A stretch of DNA of 30,843 bases from Bigelowiella natans CCMP2755 (Eukaryota > Cercozoa > Chlorarachniophyceae), in contig ADNK01003435.1 of NCBI GenBank assembly GCA_000320545.1, positions 1-30,843 of the forward strand. Direction: 5' to 3'. Of the stretch, positions 10,690 to 22,700 are shown piece after piece. How positions within the stretch are numbered: the first letter of the stretch is position 1; each line of letters opens with the position of its first letter. The notes under the pieces are model-generated. The model ran no database searches, was not told the origin of the DNA, and saw nothing but the letters and a program-made list of their open reading frames with translations. Both the position numbers and the translations under genes were made by a program.

Positions 10690-11938
10690 ATGCTCGGCCT
10701 TTTGCTGTTATTGCTACCCAACACTCACGCTTCATGGCGGCCTGGATTGAGATCAAACGCTATGGGAGACGCACCTCGACGGCGTTCCGAATTCGTAAAG
10801 AGCAAGTGGGCAAATCGGGAAATGAGAAAGAAAGACTACGTCATTTCGGTTCCACAATCGTCGAACGCTCTTCCTGAGAGCTACAACCCCTGTGAGTTGG
10901 GGCTATGCACTACAAGCCTTAACCAGCATATTCCACAGGTAGGAATGCCATCAAATTGAAACATAATTTCTTGGAAAGAGTTATTCCTCCTTCCTTTAAG
11001 GCTGCTGACTACCCTTTGACATCATTGTTTGCATGATGATGTTTCATCAGTACTGTGGGAGCTGTTGGGCGCATGCTGCAGTAAGCTCCTTGAGTGACAG
11101 GATACTTAAACTTCGTACTGTCAATAATGATCTCGGCCCAGAAATCGTTCTGAGTGTCCAACACATTCTTAACTGCCCTCTCATTGAGCAAGAAGATGAG
11201 AATTCTCAGGCAGGTTCCTGCTACGGTGGGGATATTGCAAGCCCTTACGAACTAATCAAATACAGATTTTCAATGACTGTCGAAGGAGACAGTTTATCAG
11301 GTAAAGGGTTGGCATATTACACCGAGGCACCATATCTGGCATGCTCTTCTGACTCAGAACAAGGCTTTTGCAGTAACAACAAGGTGCAGGAGCTTCTCAC
11401 TTGTACTCCGAAAAACGTTGCAAGGACATGCAGCACCTTCACCGAGAACGGAGGCTCTTGCGTCGAAATTGAAGAATACCCTAACGCAAAGATTCATCAA
11501 ATTGGGCAAGTATCTGGAGTTGAACAGATCAAGCAGGAGCTTTTCACAAGGGGTCCGATTTCGTGTGGTGTCGATGCCATGCCATTAATAAACTACACTA
11601 CAGGCATTATAACTGATAAAGGCAGTGGAATAGACCACGTTATATCGGTGGTGGGATGGGGTGTAGAAGGTAACATGGAGTACTTTATTGCTAGAAATAG
11701 TTGGGGACAATACTGGGGAGAAGATGGGTTCTTCAGGTTTTCAGTCGATGCTCTGAGTATAAATGAAGAGCCTTGCGCATATGGTACAATCAAGAGCTAT
11801 ACATTAGCTGACACTCAAATACACTATTCGGAGGATGGACTAAAACTGGATGGACCCGAAGTCGCTTCGTCCCTCCATGCCTCAGAGGCAATGACACTCA
11901 AGGAAAGAAAAAGTGATAGATTTCCTGTCAGAGGGTAG
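10690..11938 (+). CDS. CTSZ: Cathepsin X/Z-type cysteine protease
   Basis: Two exons, 10690-10938 and 11051-11938, joined by a 112-bp phase-0 GT-AG intron, give 378 aa. The start ATG opens a signal peptide (MLGLLLLLLPNTHAS), so the protein should enter the secretory pathway and probably a lysosome or vacuole. Known: family C1A papain-like peptidases; cathepsin X/Z is a carboxypeptidase with a very short propeptide and an NQHIPQYCGSCWAH signature. Seen: NQHIPQ ends exon 1 and YCGSCWAH opens exon 2, so the intron falls next to the active site. The catalytic Cys is near residue 88, His near 279 (GIDHVISVVGWG) and Asn near 299 (ARNSWGQYWGEDGFF). GPISCG and an NYT glycosylation site are also present. 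The region before NQHIPQ lacks the usual DWR motif and carries two extra Cys. About 50 residues extend past the expected end. An AATAAA lies about 55 bp after the stop (11993-11998). Confidence 0.93.
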
Positions 11939-12076
11939 GAGTTGTTACACAGTGCGAGAAGGAAATTGCGAGTTGATTGCAAGTTTGCATCAAATAAATG
12001 TGATCCAGAAATTGTCATGTCTCTAAATCTAGAAATATCAACACAAATACAGTGTAGACATATACTAGTCTAGATC

Positions 12077-12496
12077 GACATGTGCTTAGCTAGCTAGCTA
12101 GCTCTTGAGCTAGATAGCTCTGGCCAAGTTTGTTTGGTAAATAGGGCACAACTCAGACTAGACAAGGCAATTTGGTAAACAATTTACTAGTTTAATGGCT
12201 CATCCCGCGCTAGCGCGGTTTTCACACATGTCTAGCTAGCTAGATCTAGACACATCAATGTGTAGCTAGCTAGCTAGCTAGCTGGCACAATGCGTGCGTA
12301 GTATGTTGCATATTTTGTGTGCATCAATTTAGGCAGCTGTCTAGCTAGCTAGCTGTGCTGCGTCCGATTGAGACATCAAGATGACATTGTGCATGTGCTG
12401 ATCTAGCTAGCTAGCTAGCTAGCTAGAGGATTTCTAGATCTGTCACAGCAACAAGCTAGCAAGCTAGCTAGCATGTCTAGCTAGCTGTCTAGCTGT
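12077..12496. repeat. Clusters of GCTA self-complementary tetranucleotide repeats
   Basis: At least six clusters of (GCTA)n or (TAGC)n lie within about 420 bp, for example near 12087-12103, 12231-12242, 12262-12283, 12340-12354, 12402-12426 and 12453-12490, with TCTAGA palindromes between them. Each unit is its own reverse complement, so every cluster can fold on itself and pair with the others. Confidence 0.85.
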
Positions 12497-12506
12497 GCAA
12501 ATTCTT

Positions 12507-12611
12507 CCGTTTTTGAAACGGCGCAGCTCACTTGCCATCATGGCCTCATCTAGCTCATTCCCACACACATTTATGATGTCTAGATGTGGTGAATGATGGC
12601 AAATTGTGAGC
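12507..12611. repeat. Nested inverted repeats
   Basis: A 6-bp stem hairpin (CCGTTT/AAACGG, 12507-12521) lies beside a longer inverted repeat. The left arm GCTCACTTGCCATCAT is at 12526-12541 and the right arm, ATGATGGCAA...GTGAGC, is at 12593-12611. The arms differ by a 3-base insertion. Confidence 0.7.
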
Positions 12612-12752
12612 ACTGATGCGACATGCACGGCTTTCTTGACGCTTTCCTTAGTTTTACATCTTGAGCAATCTGAATGTTGAAGTTGCGCAACTTGTTAGAC
12701 AGGGTGTCAATCATTGCAACATTGAGCACATGTAGCGCTTCTCATTTTTCAC

Positions 12753-13762
12753 CTACCCATGAGAATTTTCGCCACTTGTTTTCATGCAAGCAGGTCGTTC
12801 CCATTGAACCTTGTCCAAAACATTAAAAATTGGTCATGAATTGACAAATGCAATGTTTCGATCGAACAACTCACTTCATCAGTAATTGTGTTCCAGAAGT
12901 ACATGTCCCCTGTTGGCGACCTAACTTCCTCCCACATTTCGTCTTCATCTTCATCAAAGTCTTCTTCATGCGCGTCTTGACAGTTTTCATCATTATCTTC
13001 CTTTTCTGCTGTGTAGCTCTGCACATTCTCATCATCGAGCACCTTGTTTTTTTCATTGGAAAGATTAAGGTACTTACTAACAAGGTCTTCTTCAACAGTA
13101 GTTTCTTTTTTGTCGCATGTCTTCTGTAATGTGACTTTTTGACTCACATTTCCCAACTCCTGCTTTTGGAACTGCTGAGATGTTGCTTTGTGAATTGGTT
13201 CTATCATTTCATGCTTAGCATTTCTTGTTTTTGCCACCCCCCCCCTTATTACGGCCGCAAGTCTGGCTGCTGCATCATTCTTTTCTGCCGTCTGCTTTTG
13301 ATTTCCAGAATTTGTGTGAATTCTTTCCCCATTCGAATCTGTGTAACGAAGATTTTTTTTAATGTGCTGTCGATGGTGCACATCTAAAGGCTCCACTAGT
13401 CCAGCGGACAAAAGCGCCGAATTCAGAGCCTTTCGTTCTCTCGACGAAACTTTTTTCCTTGCCATGTTGGGCATGCCCGTATCTGCTGTCTTTGTCTGCC
13501 CATCTCTCTTCGCCATGGATTCGTCAACCGTTCTCCCCCTCAACGGTGATGATGGACGTAAGCTACCTCGTTTTTGTAAGAAAGGTGGAGATGAGTTTCT
13601 TCCAGCGATATGTGCTGCGATTTTCCTCTCGTTAGTCCCTTTTCCTTTGTTAGTTTGGGTCTGGATTTTTATCTTGACGCTGCTGCTCTTTGATCTCAAG
13701 AATCCTTTGTCCTCTGATGATGGCAACTTTTCGGATCCATTGAATCCCAGAATCTTTGCAGC
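12753..13762 (-). other. Disordered tail and WW domain of the giant gene
   Basis: These are the last two exons. 13762-12875 encodes about 296 residues rich in Lys, Ser and Gln, then an acidic patch (EEDFDEDEDE), then MWEEVRSPTGDMYFWNTITDE. A 65-bp phase-0 intron (12810-12874) follows, and the last exon opens VQWERPACMK and ends at a TAG. Together they form a complete WW domain: two Trp separated by 21 residues, an aromatic/Asn core (YFWN) and the closing Pro. Known: WW domains bind Pro-rich motifs such as PPxY. The intron splits the domain just before the second Trp. Confidence 0.9.
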
Positions 13763-16700
13763 CTATTTGAAATGGATATATGATAGTGTATCGTTTCGAT
13801 TAGTCTTATGAGACCTTAGAAGATATTGAAGGTTTTTCGAGAGCATCCTTATTTTTCTGCTGAATCTTTTTATCATATAATTCCCCAAATGATATTTGTA
13901 CTTCGCGCCCTTGTATATGCGCCTGACTGCTTCTGATAGGAGTTGACTTAATATCCTCCTTCGAATTTAACTGATGTGCTGACGACCATCCTTCCTGCTG
14001 TGTAATTTCGTGTTGAATTTCCATCGGAATGCCTTTTCCGATCCATTGGAAGCAACGATTTGTGTCCACAAGCGATTTATGATCAACCCAACCCCTCTCG
14101 GCGATCTGCATGATTGAGGTAAAGAATCATAGAATTCACAACTTCTGTAATTACTGTTTTACCTCACGTAGGAACCCTCGACTATTGAGAAGACCAGATG
14201 GGGACTAAAGCAAAATTAAAGTAGTTGCAAATTAATTTAAAATTATAACTGAGTCCGATAATACTTAACTCCATGCTTTCCAAGTGGCTCCCACAATTCA
14301 ATTCGTCCCATCTTTGCCACATTATTTTCAGTGAGGGTGGTGGTGGCTCGAGCTGACCAGACATACGATGCAACGACATCTCTTGCAGCTTCATCACCTA
14401 AGTAATAATTTAAGTTCATAGGCCCTCAAAGGGGATGGTGTATCGATCACCTGCTTTCATAACCTCTTCTATCAGAGGTTTCAATGCTGATATTAACGCA
14501 GTCAGATGTAGTGACTTTATTCCTACAATTAGTGTGAATAAATAATAGCAATGATTTCTCTTATTTCTGATAGAGACTAATCTTTTTCTTCCTTCTGTTA
14601 CCAAGATGGGTTGGGGACTCCTTGAGGATCATTGATGTAAATCTGAGTACTCCCTCTTTGACCACAGCATGCGGGGACTTAAAATGCAGAGAACTCAGCA
14701 CACAACCCAAAATATGGCTGAAGTAAGGACCTAAAAACATGACTGTTAACATGACAGAAACCAACGCTCAAAATACTACACCGTTAGATCCTCTTGCTTT
14801 CTTCACCATGCGCAGAAGCTATAGCAATTGTCAATAACGTGGAGACCGAAGAACAAAATTCAAAACTCATCTTTTCATCAGAAACCATGTAATGAATATT
14901 GATTATTCCACCTGAACTGCTGCTGTGGACATCAAGCGCAACATGGACGAATAATTTGATCTCAATACAGTGCAAAGGTTCACTAATTCTACATCCTTAG
15001 ACCCTGATACCAATTTATATATATCTTCTTGAGTATTTGTAAACTTATGAATTCTAGTAACCCACCTAACTCTTCGTGTAGAATTTCGATCGAGCTTGCC
15101 TACAGATTACATTATTTTTAAAGACTAAATGAAATACCACTACAGCTTGCATACCAGGGATTCACAAAGTGATTCTGGAGCCACCTCTACTTGAAAGCAT
15201 TCAGATGACAAAAGCTCAGCTGACTGAGTTAGCCTCTGATCTGTGGGACTAAAATGGATTCGAGTATAAAAATGACATCCAAAAACATTTTAAATTTATC
15301 ATAGTGAGGCAAATTACCTTCTCGCATCATATAGACAATAGATCCACGGTAACATCAATCCCATTATGCAAACGATTTTCTCTTTTGTAATTGTTTTTTT
15401 GAGATCCATTTGTATGCCGCCCTTAAAGTCAACGGGATTTAAGGTATTGCTAGTATTTACATCACTTAACAACAAAATTAAAGGAAGCGTCAAGAGAGCA
15501 TTTGGAGCCGAATTGGAACGACACAAGGCCCTTGAAGTCATACGAATGAGCCATGCGACATGAATCGGTGTGGGAGGACGAAAAGACAGATGTTGAGGAT
15601 TTGATATCTTTTGTGAGAAACAAGTGGATCGCAGGGAGATTAAAAGACCAACAGACGCAGTCCTGAAGTGAAACATTGAAAAGAAAAACAATGAAATTGT
15701 TTGAATTATCATGTAATCAATTAAATTTTGCCTAAAAATTCTGGAGATTCCAGTCTCCATGAGGGAAGCCAGTCCCCAGAATGCTACATGTCTCTCAGAG
15801 ATTTCTTCACATCTGTTGAATCCCTCTATGCCTTCATCAACTTCTCCACCAATGTAATTTCCACCCCCCCTCCATACTCGAGCAACCAAAACTTGTGCTA
15901 ACGAATGCATGAAATTTACTTGGACTGCTGGAAGCCGAGGGATTACCTGATGATTGTTTATTCCTAAAAAAATCGTTTTTTCAAAACATGTAACAATGTC
16001 AACCAGAGTCTTCTCAGAACTCGTTTTCCTGGCGGCGATATGGATGCTAACCTCTCGTGGTTTAGGGATTATTTCAGACAACACCGCAGAGATTCTGAAA
16101 GAACCATGGTGTTATTTACAACTTCATGGGGTTTTTTTTAATTCTTACCTCCTCGACAAGTCTAATTTGCAGGCAAATGACGGTGAGAGAATCTGAAACT
16201 CATACTCTTATAAATTCTTTTACATTCGATGAGGATAGTTGCTTCATTCTCGTGAGATAAAACGAATAGCAATAATCCAAGAATATATAAATAATATTTA
16301 CCGCGAGTAAGTCTCGAAGCTGACGTGCGGATGCAGCGGATGACGGCGAAGCGATTTTCTGAACAAGAGTCAAACGGTTATCAAGTATTATTCTTCAAAT
16401 GAGCTAGATTCGACACCAATTTTGAGTCTGGACCATTAACAATTCTCTCAGTATGCTTCAACGCCTACGAAATAAATATTAATTTAGTAAAAAATGGAAT
16501 CACTACTACTGCACGCCATCTAACATTACCTCTTCCATCCATGCTTTCAACATGACGGTTCTTCTTCGTTTAATAAGTTGATGCACAATCCCTATGAAAC
16601 GAGATTGATAGAGGGGACCAGTATTATATGTATGTTTTGCGCGCGCGCACGTGTGTGTGTGTGTGTGTGTGTTTGTGTTCACTACCGCATAGTAAAGAAT

Positions 16701-19700
16701 CGGCTGAAATTACCCCTGAATTTCCTGTGCCACAAATTTAAGTTCTTTCAAGTTTATAAAGAATAAATTCTAGATAATATCGAGGTGATAAATTGAACAA
16801 AATAGAACCACACGTAACAATCATAACTAATTCACAAAACAAGACCTCTCTCCAAGCCGATAAATGCTGGATTTATTAGCTCTGATAATATCTCAGTCCT
16901 ATCGACGCACATGTGAGCTCTGTGTTAGTTGTTAATGCTACATTTGTGAAAGGGAAAACAATCACCCTTTGCTAATGTCATCAGTTGTTGTGCGCCCTGA
17001 AGCAATGTCAAAATTTTCTTGCAAAAGGACTCTTGAGGAAGCCTACATTGATGAGAGGAATACATTTCGAGAATATTTTTTTGGAAAGAATTCTGACACC
17101 TTCAGGTCAAAATAGCTGCTATCATTGTGTCTTGAGTTGACATCGACGCCTATCTCAGCATCTTTTCTAACCTTTTAAATATTTGTCTTCGTTCAAATTG
17201 TGTTGAATTGAAACGATTGCTTCGGTTGAATAAATTAATTACCTCTTCAACCAAAATCAAGCTCATACCACGACGCCATGCGGCATCTGCATCTGTGACA
17301 ATTGTTAGATATCTTAGCCCTATTCACAAGCTGGGCGCGATTGAGACAGATAATTGCTCACCAAGAGGTCGCCCTGCACGAGCTGCAATACCTCGACGAG
17401 GTAGAGGAGCTGGAGAGACGAAATCAGCTAGCCACGACCCTGTAGATATTGAGGCTACTGTTAGACATGCTTAATAAAAAAATAGCATTACCTTTTGGAT
17501 TACGCATTTCTCCGAAAGTGTTGATAATCTTGTTTTCATCTTCGAAAGATTCTGTGTCTAATACAGAAAATATATTAAATGAGCTCAAACAAAGATTTAT
17601 CGCTGATGATAACCTCTCCAATAATATCGTCGCAGATGGAGACCATGGGGTATTATAAAATCTCCCAGTGAATCGGTGTTTTTATGACGCATTTTTGATA
17701 GTCTTTGAAGTAGATATTTCAATAGAGACGGTGACAGACATGGAGAGCCTAGTTGTAAAAATATGAAATAAAATTTGAATACGATATTTTAATGCATAAC
17801 CTTATATTCGTTTTTACCTTCAAGATGATGGAAGCATGAGAAGAAGAGTTTTCCCAAATTCCTTTCATTTTCCTCATGGTTTTTCTCATTTTCTATGACT
17901 TTTTCTACCCTCAACAACTGGGATAACAAGCCAGCAGCAGCACCTAATATTTGATGGAGTATATCAGAAACGGGGATCATTGTTCCTTAAGACACATGAC
18001 CCCAGATATAACGCTCGCCTTCTTGTCTCATATGAAACGTATTTTCAAAATCGTTTTCATTTCCCCCTCTTGTAGCCTTTGACTTCCACCAAACCTCAGC
18101 TAGAAAATTAGATTGACACTGATAGATGATAGTCAATATTGGTACGTACCTTATATTGACAACAAATTTTCTGTTACCAGAGTCCATGTAAGAAAACTCT
18201 TCATAGATACTGTATAGACTCTCCCGCCTCTTGAAGCAGCCATAGCAACCATGCCTGAGTAGAACAAATCAATATTTTTGATTGGTATTTATACTAGTAT
18301 TAAAATTACGGCAAATTGAGAGTGCCGGGGAGGAGTGAATTTGCAAATGCGACGATAAGGACGCCACCCTTATAAAATCAGCCTGAGTGAAAGATGACGT
18401 TTCTAAGTGATGTGAAATCAGAAATGATTTATAGAAAATAAAAGTGTTGCACGTTAGCATACTTGGAAAATTCCGGAATAGGATATTCCTGGGGCTCCTG
18501 ATAACAGCCTCAAACATAATACGATCGCAGGTAAGACAACTGCAATCAAATTGTTTCTTTCCCTCAGCCGCTTCTCAGACATTGCAGTACTATCATGTCT
18601 CTTTCTTTCAGATTTCCTTTTTGTCGCAGTAGCTTCTAGCCCCGTCGTATTCGTCGTTTGAATGTCCATAGGATCAGTCAAATCAGGAAAATTGAACAAT
18701 GTGGAATACCAGAGCTATATATCAAGATAGGTAGACATTTGTACAATACGACAAATGTGGTATGCTAATGAAATGCGAGAAATCTTTACCTCAGCTAGAG
18801 CATCCTCAACCACCTTAATTAATATGTGGGAAGACATTTCAAATTTAGTTTTAAATGCTGAGTTTTTGGGTTGAAACCAAAATTGAAATAGAAATAAAAC
18901 AAATGTTGAAATACCTGATCAGTCCCATTAACACTATTCCCAAGAACGACACTAAGGCCTACGAATATAGTGAAATATTAAATAATGAACTTCTTTTCTG
19001 AAGAATTACTAAATGATTGTTTCATTCGATAAATGACCTATCAAAGTTGCAAGATAATGATTTGGCTTCTCATTCACCAAGGTTTTAAAGACCTTGTCCA
19101 TTGAATCACGATCACTACTGTCTCCTGTTCTATTTGTGGATGTTGGATATGCCTGCAAAAATGGCCTCGCAACTCGTAGCATCCTGCATGTAGAAAATAT
19201 GTAATTGTGAACAGCACTTGATTTCCTTATTTTGTACTGTACCATGAAAGAGCATCGGATGTTGTAGTCCATTCACCTGCCTAATTTGACATGTAGTACA
19301 CACACGCGAGTATAATTATAGCACTTACAAAATTGTTTTACGCAAGTATGAAATTAAGATTGAATTGTTTTTTTGAGATTTTTATAGTCTATTTGTTTGT
19401 CAGTAAATTGTCTTAAAGTGTCACAAATTGACACGTGGTAGGAAACGAAAGACATTCTGCTAATATGTACTTCTGTTGCAGTGAGCGGGAGTATAAGATG
19501 CGGAAATGGTGCAACAGTTCGGTCTCCTCGGTAAAAAGTGTCAATATTTCCAGCTGGATACTGATGTCTTTCTCTGTTGTGAGTTGTTTCACAAGCTATG
19601 TCTATAACTTTTCGAACTGAGAGGAGTCGTTGAATGAGGCAGCGACGAATTCGTTCTTTGTCAACCTGTAAGATATAGGGTTTTCTAGAAATGTACAAAT

Positions 19701-22700
19701 TATGCATCTAAGGACGGGTACGGTACTTCATCTATCGAGCGAAAGATCTTCTCCATCAGCGTGCAAGACCGTCTCCGTCTCTCAGCTGGTCCTGGAGCCA
19801 GAGCATCACTATATACCATTAAATTTGTCAAGGTACAAACTGAGCTTTATTGCTCAACTAGTCAAAATATTGCGTCGCATGTGCATGACTCACTCTTTTA
19901 ATAGGACATATTCTTGCACTCTGAAAGGCCATATAGATCCAGATAGCTGTATGGACTTCCCAAATTTAATAAAAGTTTTATCTTGTAAATAATTCGTACC
20001 TTGCAAAAAGAAGGACCTAAAGCGCATAATATTCGTACTCCCATGTCGGAAATCTAATGCAGACAGAAAATGCTGTTTTTACATCTTCTCATCATTTTAA
20101 TATGACTGTTTATCACCACTCGAACTAAATGGATTATTCTCTATGCTTTGATGAGGACCTTCAATATGGGGTGCCCAGCATAAGTCATGCCTACAATCAG
20201 CAGCTCCACAGCATTTTCTTTACTGATGGCTGCCTCGTTGGAAGTAGTCCCTAATTTCATCTCACTACAAAATTCTATGCTTTGATTGAACACTCCCCTT
20301 TGAGCTGTAAGCGATGTGATTGAGCGTGTATGCTGTGAGGAGTCTCGAGCTCCTATTATGCGAATAACAATTTCTAATTTTATTGATGATTCGTCTTGCG
20401 AAGGGTTTATTTTACCGGCTATTGAAATTTCTTGAAATCTTGACGCAATAGCAGCAAACGCAGTTCCACGCCCAAAAGCTCCTCCACTGCAGAGAGCAAT
20501 AGTTGGTTTTTGTGGACACATACTTCTCAAGATTCATCATCTTAAGCGCACTTACCGGGGGATAGGCGAATATACTTCGTTAAGTATAACGTCAAAAACT
20601 ACCTAAATGATACAATTAAGATTTCTTGGAATTTCAGATATAAAATCAATGATGGTCGTATCAGCCACCGTCCAGTGATGCATAAGTAAAGCACAAAGGG
20701 CCCCGTAAGCCTCTCTTGGATGACACGATATTTTTGGAGTATTGAGAGGCTAAGTACATATTTTAGTGTCAGGGTTAAAATGCTGACAGTTGTAACGTAT
20801 CACCTTATTTTGCATTCGCAATTTTGATTTTCGAAACGAGTATCCGATGCTGCTACCCAGAGCAAACATAGATGGGGACTCTATGCCATTTGAACCAGGC
20901 CTTAAATTTACAAAAAATAGTTGTCAATATATATCTATAAATGAGGACATGTTATAGGGTGATAATACTTTACTTTGTGTTTATCGATACAACTTCTGTC
21001 GCAAGAAAGCTTCTTATCCAGCCCTGAGCACTTTTCCTGGCTTCTATATCAATGTCTTCATCATACCTGCAGAGAATTTATGAATTTATGCTGTTTGATA
21101 ATGCGTATCTATCTCACCGACGCCAAAGCTCAAGATCATCAGGATTTTCATCGTAAATATCTGCTGCTTTTTTCCCTAATTTGGCATGAAACATTATGCT
21201 ATTTGATAAAAGCGTTATCATATTACAAATTACCAACACCAAGTCCACCAACCCAGACAAGGGATCCTGTAGTAGTATTAATGAGGTTGATCAACAGTTT
21301 GAATAACGGTCATTCGCTGGCTTATATTTAATGAACTCTTTGCACAGAAATGACATTCTTCTATTTTATATGATACCAATTGCTTCGAAGCAAGCATTTC
21401 GTAGTTCCATCAAATCAACCACCCAAGCCTTGATCTGTTTTTGTATAAATTTACAAGACTAAATACTAGCAGTAACTTTATCACCTCCTCTTTCTCGTTT
21501 GAATCTGGCCTTGACTTCAACAAAAATGTTCCTTTATGTAGGTCATATACAATTAAATCAAAATATCTATCCCGTTATTGCTTTCTTAACATTAGCTTTC
21601 CACACCTATTACATTTCGTATCTTCTCAGGAGTTTTGTCTGTATTTTCTGGTATCGTAGAAATGACGCTGATTGATTTGCTGTTAGCTGAGTCGTATTGT
21701 ATTAACTCCAAATCAGTTATAGAACTAATGCAAAGAAGATTCAAAGTATGATCTAACCACGGCTTGATACTGGCAGTTTTCTTAGGGGAGATCCTTTGGG
21801 ATTGATATTTCCAATGTCATATCAACCAGCCCGATAGAGCATTCATTGCGTGTTGTTGAGTGACAGAATTTGTTACTCACCTGGTGTGGATTCTGCCATC
21901 GGTGTTTGAGCTGTGGCGGTAATATCCAATTTCGCTGCGGCATGAATTCCTGTGGTTCCATTTTTGTCATTATTCTGCGATTCCTCACTACCACTTCCCA
22001 TCCTTTTAAAAACTGAGGTATTGCCTAAAAGTAAACAACATAACTATATTTGCAAAACATATGCAAAATAGTTTTTACTTGCTCTAATATTGCTACGGGC
22101 TCGTGCCGGTCTTTTTCTACGACTCCATACCTTCATTTCCTGATAAAATTTGAACTTTCAGTAATCAATGAAAAAAGACGTCGGGAAAAACAGATTATAA
22201 TCAGCACCTTCAGAATCCTGTCGTTATTTACTGTAAGGGCATCACTCGTGGCCTGAGCCCATGCCAATAAAGTAGTCACTTTATCTAGTACCATGGGAAC
22301 AGGTATGACTAGATCAATATTATCGATTCTGGAACTCTTATCATCTGTCAATTAGTACAGGGTAATTACAACTACGATTACCATTTGCGTGTATTAACAT
22401 TTTGGTTCTGTTTCAAAGTGAATGTTCACCATGAAAAACACAACATATCACGGTAAATAGTTCATGAAGTGGGTTTATGTACAGAATACCTGTATGTGAT
22501 CGAGACACTGATAGAGACAAATTTCTTTTGTCAGGAAGAGATATAAAAGTGTTTCCGTTCCGTCTATCTTTTGGGATTTTTTGTAAAAGTAAAGTCGATC
22601 CAATATTTCTAATGCTTCGCGCAGCATTTCTAATAGTCACAGATCCTGGAAATACATATATGTGTAAATTGAATATATTTCTAATCTCTATTTGTCTTGT

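Larger units (their letters stand above)
11939..12752. other. Convergent intergenic spacer
   Basis: This gap separates the 3' ends of the cathepsin gene and the giant Furry-like gene. No exon is visible. It holds the GCTA repeat clusters and the inverted repeat listed separately. Confidence 0.55.

Noticed and set aside
14182-14397. Alternative frame of the exon at 14397-14270 (starts MKLQEMSLHRMSG)
   Set aside because: The neighbouring exons require phase 1 entry, which gives DEAARDVVASYVWSARATT. The alternative frame does not join them.
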